64,000 bases of DNA, taken from contig NZ_VFYR02000002.1 in NCBI RefSeq assembly GCF_006489205.2, positions 591,278 to 655,277 on the forward strand, read 5' to 3'. The notes beneath the pieces are model-generated. The model made no database searches and had not been told where the DNA came from. It worked only from the letters and a program-made list of their open reading frames with translations. A program made the position numbers and the translations under genes. The stretch is from Brevibacterium sp. XM4083 (GTDB taxonomy: Bacteria; Actinomycetota; Actinomycetes; Actinomycetales; Brevibacteriaceae). This document shows positions 59,251 through 64,000 of the stretch, one piece after another. Position 1 is the stretch's first letter, and each line of letters begins with the position of its first letter.

Positions 59251-59961
59251 TCAGCGCCAGTCGGTGATGATGTCGACGAGGCTGCGGCGCGGGCCCGTGT
59301 AGAACGGGATCTCCTCGCGCACGTGCCGCCTGGCCTCGGTGTTGCGCAGGTCGCGCATGAGGTCGACGATGCGGTGGAGCTCCTCGGCCTCGAAGGAGAG
59401 CAGCCATTCGTAGTCGCCGAGGGCGAAGGCCGAGATCGTGTTCGCCTTGATGTCCTTGTAGCCGGCCGCCGCGATCCCGTGGTCGCGCAGCATCGTCGAC
59501 CGCTCGCCCGGGTCGAGGAGGTACCAGTCGTAGGACCGGACGAACGGGTAGACGCAGATGTAGGAGCCGGGCTGATCGTCGGTGAGGAGGGCGGGCAGGT
59601 GGGCCTTGTTGAACTCGGCGGGACGGTGGAGTCCGACGACCGACCACACGGGTTCGAGGATCCCGCCGAGCAGGGTCCGGCGGATCGCCGAGTACGCGGC
59701 CTGGATGAGTTCGATCGTCGGGGCGTGGTACCAGAACATGACGTCGGCGTCGGCGCGCAGGGCGGAGACGTCGTAGACGCCGCGGACGACGAGTCCCTGG
59801 TCGATGAGCGGGGCGAGCGCCTCGTCGACCTCGGCGGCCAGCGGCGCCCGGTCGGCATCGCCGAGCTCACCGGCGGCGGCGAAGACCGAGTACGCGATGT
59901 AGCGGATCTCCTGGTTGGCCTGCTCGATCTGTTCCTCGGTGGGTTGCGTGTAGTCGCTCAC
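59251..59961 (-). CDS. hemQ: Coproheme decarboxylase HemQ
   Basis: A 236-residue chlorite dismutase-like protein that converts coproheme III to heme b, the last step of the coproporphyrin-dependent pathway of Gram-positive bacteria. [24 protein letters not shown] contains the conserved Tyr and Arg around the propionates, and the axial His and neighbours are in [19 protein letters not shown]. The GTG start at 59961 overlaps the hemY stop as GTGA. It is the last gene of hemE-hemY-hemQ. Confidence 0.94.
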   Translation of the reverse strand: MSDYTQPTEEQIEQANQEIRYIAYSVFAAAGELGDADRAPLAAEVDEALAPLIDQGLVVRGVYDVSALRADADVMFWYHAPTIELIQAAYSAIRRTLLGGILEPVWSVVGLHRPAEFNKAHLPALLTDDQPGSYICVYPFVRSYDWYLLDPGERSTMLRDHGIAAAGYKDIKANTISAFALGDYEWLLSFEAEELHRIVDLMRDLRNTEARRHVREEIPFYTGPRRSLVDIITDWR

Positions 59962-61382
59962 AGCGTCTCCTTCGTCTCGGTTGGGTGGTGGTCTGCTGGC
60001 CGGCTCAGCCTCTGCGCGACGGTCTCAGCGCGGGCGAGGCAGGCGGGGATGCCGACTCCGGCGTACGCCGAGCCGACGAGTTCGAGGCCGGGGATCGACT
60101 CGATCTCGGCGTCGAGGTCCGCCATCGCGCCGAGGTGGCCCGGCAGGTACTGCGGCAGCGCATCGTCCCAGCGCTGCACCTGGCTGACGATGATCCGGTC
60201 GCCGGTGCGTCCGGTGATCTCCTGCCAGTCGGCGAAGGCGCGGTCGCGCAGCGCCGTGTCGTCAAGCTCCTGCCATGTGCCGGGGGCGTCGCCGAAGCGT
60301 CCGACGCTCATCCGGATGAGCGCGGTGCCCTCGGGGAGGCGCTCGGCCAGCCACGGCCATTTGTTCGACGCGAACGTCGAGGCCTTGATGAACGTGTCCG
60401 CCGTCGCCGGGACGAGGAATCCCGAGCCCGTCAGCGGTCCGTCGCCGAGGTCGAGGAGGGCGACGACGAGCGCGGTCGAGGCGTAGGGCACCGCACGGAG
60501 CCGGCGGGCGGGACCGGGGGCCGCCTCGGCGAGCAGTCCGGCCGTGACCGGGGCGGGCGTGGCGAAGACGACGGTGTCGGCGGTGTCCTCACCCTCCGGG
60601 GTCGTCAGCGTCCAGGTTCCGTCGTCGCGCCGCTGCACGGCAGTGACCGGGGAGTTCGTGCGGATCTGCCCGCCGGCCGCCGTGATCGCCGACTCGAGGG
60701 CGGGGATGAGACGGCTGATGCCGCCGACGAGGGACATGAACACCGGCGCGGCGTCGGACGCCGCGGCCTGGTCATCGCGGGCGCTGAGCAGGGCGGTGAC
60801 GAGATCGAGCACCGAGGTGCCCTCGGCGACCGCAGGCAGGAGCGCGGGCACCGTGGCGGCCAGCGACAGATCGCGGCACCGGCCGGCATAGACCCCGCTG
60901 AGCAGCGGATCGACGAGCGTGTCGACGAGGTCGTCGCCGAGGCGGGCGGCGAGGAACTCCCCCACCGAGGTGTCGGAGTCGGCGAGCGCGGGGGTGAGCA
61001 CTTCGGCCGCGATGCGCGCGGTGGCGGCGTCGCCGAGGAGATCGCGGACGACCTCGGGGTCACCGGGCACGCCCATGACCGTGCGCTTCGGGATCGCCTG
61101 GAGGCGACCGGCGGCGAGCACCTGCGAGGAGTGGTGAGGCGAGGGGAACTCGAGGTCGAGGCCGAGTTCGGCGGCGAGCTCCCGGGTCTCGGGACGGCGG
61201 ACGAGGCTCGCCTCGGCGCCGAGGTCGAGACCGACCCCGACGTGACCGCCGAGCGTCGTCGACTTCAGGCATCCGCCGAGGCGGTCGCCGGCTTCGAGCA
61301 CGGTGACCTCGTGTGAGACGGCGAGGCGGTGAGCGACGGCGAGCCCGGAGATGCCCCCGCCGACGATCGTCATCCTGCTCAT
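59958..61382 (-). CDS. hemY: Coproporphyrinogen/protoporphyrinogen III oxidase
   Basis: A 474-residue FAD enzyme. The FAD motif [31 protein letters not shown] is at the N terminus, and the C-terminal FAD-binding part is [18 protein letters not shown]. With HemQ next to it, it probably oxidises coproporphyrinogen III (the CgoX role) rather than protoporphyrinogen. The ATG at 61382 overlaps the hemE stop as ATGA, and its stop overlaps the hemQ start. No ferrochelatase gene is in the window. Confidence 0.93.
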   Translation of the reverse strand: MSRMTIVGGGISGLAVAHRLAVSHEVTVLEAGDRLGGCLKSTTLGGHVGVGLDLGAEASLVRRPETRELAAELGLDLEFPSPHHSSQVLAAGRLQAIPKRTVMGVPGDPEVVRDLLGDAATARIAAEVLTPALADSDTSVGEFLAARLGDDLVDTLVDPLLSGVYAGRCRDLSLAATVPALLPAVAEGTSVLDLVTALLSARDDQAAASDAAPVFMSLVGGISRLIPALESAITAAGGQIRTNSPVTAVQRRDDGTWTLTTPEGEDTADTVVFATPAPVTAGLLAEAAPGPARRLRAVPYASTALVVALLDLGDGPLTGSGFLVPATADTFIKASTFASNKWPWLAERLPEGTALIRMSVGRFGDAPGTWQELDDTALRDRAFADWQEITGRTGDRIIVSQVQRWDDALPQYLPGHLGAMADLDAEIESIPGLELVGSAYAGVGIPACLARAETVAQRLSRPADHHPTETKETL

Positions 61383-62437
61383 CGGGTGCCTGCCGCCTCC
61401 TCGGCGATGAGCTGCTGCGAGAGGCGGTGCACCTCGGCGACGATCCGACCGGGCACCTCCGGGTCGGTGTCGGGCAGGACGCCGTGCCCGAGGTTGAAGA
61501 CGAAGCCCGCATCATGGGCGAGGCCGGCGCGGACGATGTCGGCGATCCGGGGGGCCAGCGCCTCCCACGGGGCGAAGAGCAGCGCCGGGTCGAGGTTGCC
61601 CTGGAGGGCCTGTCCGGGACGCACCCGGGTCGCGGCGTCGGCGAGGTCGACGCGGAAGTCGACGCCCATCGCATTCGACCCGGCCTCGGCCATCGAGGAG
61701 AGCAGCTCACCGGTCTGGACGCCGAAGTGGATGCTCGGGACGTCGTGGGCGGCAAGGGCGGAGAACACCGCGGTCGAGTGCTCGAGGACGTGGTCGACGT
61801 AGTCGCGGCGGCTGAGGTAGCCCGCCCACGAGTCGAAGAGCTGGAAGGCCCGGGCTCCGGCGGACAGCTGGACGTCGATGAACGTCGCGGAGATCCGGGC
61901 GAGCTTCGCCAGCAGCAGGGAGAACGTGTCGGGATCGGAGATCATCAGCGACTTCGTCTTCTCATGGTTCTTGCTCGGCCCGCCCTCGATGAGATAGCTC
62001 GCGAGGGTGAAGGGGGCGCCGGCGAACCCGATGAGCGGCGTCGCCTCCCCGAGTTCGGCGGTGATGCGCCCGATCGACTCGGCGATGTCGGGGATGTCGG
62101 CCGGATCGAGCTCCGGCAGCGCCTCGACATCGGCGCGCGAGCGGATCGGCGAGGCGAGGACGGGCCCGCGCCCGGCGACGATCTCGACATCGACCCCGGC
62201 GGCCTGGAGCGGCACGACGATGTCGGAGAAGAAGATCGCGGCGTCGACTCCGTGCCGGCGCACCGGCTGCAGGGTGATCTCCGTGACGAGCTCCGGGTCG
62301 CGGCACGAGGCGAGCATCGAGGTGCCCTGGCGCAGCTCACGGTACTCGGGCAGCGACCGCCCGGCCTGACGCATGAACCAGACGGGGGTGTGGTCGACAG
62401 GCTCTCCCCGGAGAGCGGCGAGCAAGGTTGAGGTCAT
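61379..62437 (-). CDS. hemE: Uroporphyrinogen decarboxylase
   Basis: A 352-residue TIM-barrel enzyme that converts uroporphyrinogen III to coproporphyrinogen III. PVWFMRQAGRSLPEYRELR is the N-terminal signature with the substrate-binding Arg residues. GFAGAPFTLASYLIEGGPSK is the second signature, and FNLGHGVLPDTDPE lies at the end. ATG 62437 is used because GGGAGG lies about 9 nt upstream and it restores the usual N terminus. First gene of the heme operon; divergent from the DUF3000 gene. Confidence 0.96.
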   Translation of the reverse strand: MTSTLLAALRGEPVDHTPVWFMRQAGRSLPEYRELRQGTSMLASCRDPELVTEITLQPVRRHGVDAAIFFSDIVVPLQAAGVDVEIVAGRGPVLASPIRSRADVEALPELDPADIPDIAESIGRITAELGEATPLIGFAGAPFTLASYLIEGGPSKNHEKTKSLMISDPDTFSLLLAKLARISATFIDVQLSAGARAFQLFDSWAGYLSRRDYVDHVLEHSTAVFSALAAHDVPSIHFGVQTGELLSSMAEAGSNAMGVDFRVDLADAATRVRPGQALQGNLDPALLFAPWEALAPRIADIVRAGLAHDAGFVFNLGHGVLPDTDPEVPGRIVAEVHRLSQQLIAEEAAGTR

Positions 62438-62559
62438 GGCCCCATCCTCCCATTCCCGGTGCCCGCGCGCCCAACCGGAAACGGTTTCAAGACGGCGCGT
62501 CTTGCGGATTCTTCGCCCGCTGTGCGGCGTGGATGATTCCCCCACAGCATCCGCTGTTC

Positions 62560-62565
62560 TATCGT
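62560..62565 (+). promoter_or_regulatory. -10-like box of a putative leaderless promoter (DUF3000 gene)
   Basis: TATCGT ends 7 nt before GTG 62573; no ribosome-binding site is visible. Confidence 0.4.
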
Positions 62566-62572
62566 GACCAGT

Positions 62573-63187
62573 GTGGTCAACACCTCACCTCTCAACCGCA
62601 TTCCGGCGGAGTTCTCCGCCGTGACATCGGTCCTGCGCGAAGCGCGGAACACGAACAACGTCTCGATCTCGGAGATCCCCGCGCCGGCGAAGCTCGCGCC
62701 GTACTCGTACGCCCTCGGCGCCGAGGTCACCGCCGATGAGACCTTCCTCTCCGCGAGCGGAGAGTCCATCGAGGAGCTCGCGACCGGACGCATCGTCGTC
62801 CTCTTCGATCCCGAGTCCCCCGCCGAGTGGGAAGGCAGGTTCCGGATCGTGTCCTACATCCGGGCGGAGCTCGAACACGAACTCGGCAATGAGACGATGC
62901 TCGGCCATGTCGCCTGGTCATGGCTCGAGGACGCGCTCGAATCCAATGACTGCGAGGTCGTCGCGGCGGGCGGGACGACGACGCGGGTGCTCTCGGAGAG
63001 CTTCGGCACCCTGGCGACGCGGCCGGCGACGATAGACTTGGAGCTGCGCGCCTCGTGGACCCCGATCATCGACAGTCCCGATGAGATCGGCAACCACCTC
63101 GAGGCCTGGATCGATCTGCTGTGCACAGTCGCCGGACTGCCGCCTCTGCCTGAAGGAGTATCAGCCCTGCCCGGGCGCCGTCGATGA
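62573..63187 (+). CDS. DUF3000 domain-containing protein
   Basis: A 204-residue protein matching DUF3000, an actinobacterial family of unknown function. Family-like stretches are EFSAVTSVLREARNTNNVSISEIPAPAKLAPYSYALGAEV, RIVVLFDPESPAEWEGRFRIVSYIRAELEHELGNE and RASWTPI. No membrane segment. It sits, as in many Micrococcales and relatives, between hemE (divergent) and ribonuclease D. GTG 62573 is chosen for the promoter spacing; GTG 62564 is possible. Its stop overlaps the next start as ATGA. Confidence 0.88.
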   Translation: MVNTSPLNRIPAEFSAVTSVLREARNTNNVSISEIPAPAKLAPYSYALGAEVTADETFLSASGESIEELATGRIVVLFDPESPAEWEGRFRIVSYIRAELEHELGNETMLGHVAWSWLEDALESNDCEVVAAGGTTTRVLSESFGTLATRPATIDLELRASWTPIIDSPDEIGNHLEAWIDLLCTVAGLPPLPEGVSALPGRRR

Positions 63188-64000
63188 CTACCGAACCACC
63201 GCTCCTGACCGCCCCTGCCCACGGGGTCCCCCCGCTCACCGACACCCCCGCCGGACTCGCCGATGCCGTGACCGCGCTGTCAGCGGTGACCGGGCCGATC
63301 GCCATCGACGCCGAACGCGCCTCGGGCATCCGCTACGGCCAGCGCGCGTTCCTCGTCCAGCTGCGCCGCGAGGGTGCGGGCACGTTCCTCCTCGACTCCG
63401 AGGTCCTCGGCGACCTCTCCCCGCTCAACCCCGCGCTCGGCTCCGATGAGTGGGTCATCCACTCCGTCACCCAGGACCTGCCGTGCCTCCAGGAGCGCGG
63501 CATGGTGCCCGCCGCCCTCTTCGACACCGAGCTCGCCGCGCGCCTCCTCGGGTGGGAGAAGTTCGGCCTCGCCGCGGTCGCCGAGGCCACCCTCGGGATC
63601 CGGTTGGCCAAGGAGCACTCCGCGGCGGACTGGTCGACGCGGCCCCTGCCGGAGGAGTGGCTCAACTACGCCGCCCTCGACGTCGAAGTCCTCGTGCCGA
63701 TCCGCGACATCCTCGCCGAGGAGCTGCGGCAGGCGGGCAAATGGGAGTTCGCGCAGCAGGAGTTCGCGCACCTGCTGTCGTTCGAGCCCAAGGTCCACGC
63801 CGAGCCGTGGCGGCGCACGAGCGGAGTCGCGAAGCTGGGGTCCCGTGCGGAGCTGGCGAAGGTGCGCGCCCTCTGGGAGGCCAGGGACGCGATGGCCGCC
63901 GAGACCGATCTCGCCCCGTCGAAGGTGCTCCGCGACCGTGAGCTCATCGATCTCGCACGAGCGCGGGTGCGTTCGAGCGATGACATCCTCGACCGCTGGC
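63184..64000 (+). CDS. Ribonuclease D family protein (3' end beyond the window)
   Basis: The visible 272 residues carry a DEDDy-type 3'-5' exonuclease domain: motif I is IAIDAERASG, motif II IHSVTQDLPCL and motif III LNYAALDVEVLVPI (Y-x-x-x-D). An HRDC domain begins near residue 228 (SRAELAKVRALWEARDAMAAETDL) and is cut by the window edge. It fits RNase D, which trims tRNA 3' ends. ATG 63184 overlaps the DUF3000 stop, so the two are coupled. The C-terminal part, often a second HRDC-like region in actinobacteria, is not visible. Confidence 0.9.
   Translation, partial: MTTEPPLLTAPAHGVPPLTDTPAGLADAVTALSAVTGPIAIDAERASGIRYGQRAFLVQLRREGAGTFLLDSEVLGDLSPLNPALGSDEWVIHSVTQDLPCLQERGMVPAALFDTELAARLLGWEKFGLAAVAEATLGIRLAKEHSAADWSTRPLPEEWLNYAALDVEVLVPIRDILAEELRQAGKWEFAQQEFAHLLSFEPKVHAEPWRRTSGVAKLGSRAELAKVRALWEARDAMAAETDLAPSKVLRDRELIDLARARVRSSDDILDRW

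Noticed and set aside
1..64000. tRNA, rRNA, insertion sequence or prophage genes
   Set aside because: I looked for cloverleaf-like and CCA-ended segments, transposase motifs and phage structural proteins in the spacers and found none that I could support.

Overview
The window is high-GC, gene-dense DNA from an actinobacterium, most likely a member of the Micrococcales. A Brevibacterium-like organism would fit, but that is a guess from gene content and gene order, not a measured match. Supporting content is a Gram-positive style hemE-hemY-hemQ heme operon followed by a DUF3000 gene and a ribonuclease D gene, a DUF6636 membrane protein, LGFP cell-wall repeats, many GTG/TTG starts, and many genes that appear to be transcribed without a leader. 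I see no rRNA, tRNA, CRISPR array, prophage, transposase or plasmid gene. The window looks like ordinary chromosome with a few odd intergenic spacers.

Layout. 0-6.6 kb: a PemK/MazF-like protein and rpsT on the plus strand, convergent with a comEA-comEC-holA operon on the minus strand, then a 0.9-kb spacer carrying three tandem copies of a structured repeat. 6.6-13.5 kb: degV and ugd (overlapping by 4 nt), an unknown membrane protein, and nadE-leuS. 13.6-20.1 kb: an acyl-CoA ligase with repeated operator-like boxes, a Xi-class glutathione-transferase-like protein, a DedA/YihY divergent membrane pair, and a long GapB-type glyceraldehyde-3-phosphate dehydrogenase. 20.2-30.7 kb: a minus-strand stretch with a small membrane protein, a D-2-hydroxyacid dehydrogenase, a DHA2 exporter and its TetR regulator, dnaG, dgt, dusB and an ABC-F ATPase with a structured leader. 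30.9-38.6 kb: catabolic units, each paired with a divergent regulator: XRE-cupin/lactate permease, FAD monooxygenase/TetR, and a metal-free M24 hydrolase (ectoine-hydrolase-like)/Lrp plus class III aminotransferase. 38.7-46.3 kb: glyS, a DEAD-box helicase, a second repeat-bearing spacer, uppS-recO and leuA. 46.6-56 kb: cell-envelope genes (DUF6636 protein, L,D-transpeptidase lipoprotein, PGRP amidase, penicillin acylase) with small reductases and a DUF817 protein. 56-64 kb: an alpha/beta hydrolase, msrB with an ElaA-type acetyltransferase, a MarR regulator with a small orphan, the heme operon, DUF3000 and a truncated ribonuclease D gene.

Genes within operons are tightly packed. At least eight neighbouring pairs share a 4-nt ATGA or GTGA start/stop overlap (ugd/degV, hydroxyacid dehydrogenase/membrane protein, dusB/dgt, lrp/aminotransferase, recO/uppS, hemE/hemY, hemY/hemQ, DUF3000/rnd), which points to translational coupling. 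Convergent units are separated by strong perfect hairpins.

The most unusual features are non-coding. A diverged family of paired-hairpin repeats occupies two spacers 36 kb apart (5889-6546 and 42407-42738). Its 63-nt palindrome is recognisable at both sites. Several other spacers, and a few coding regions, carry short GC-rich tandem repeats with periods of 21-36 nt. All comparisons were made by eye; no search or folding program was run.
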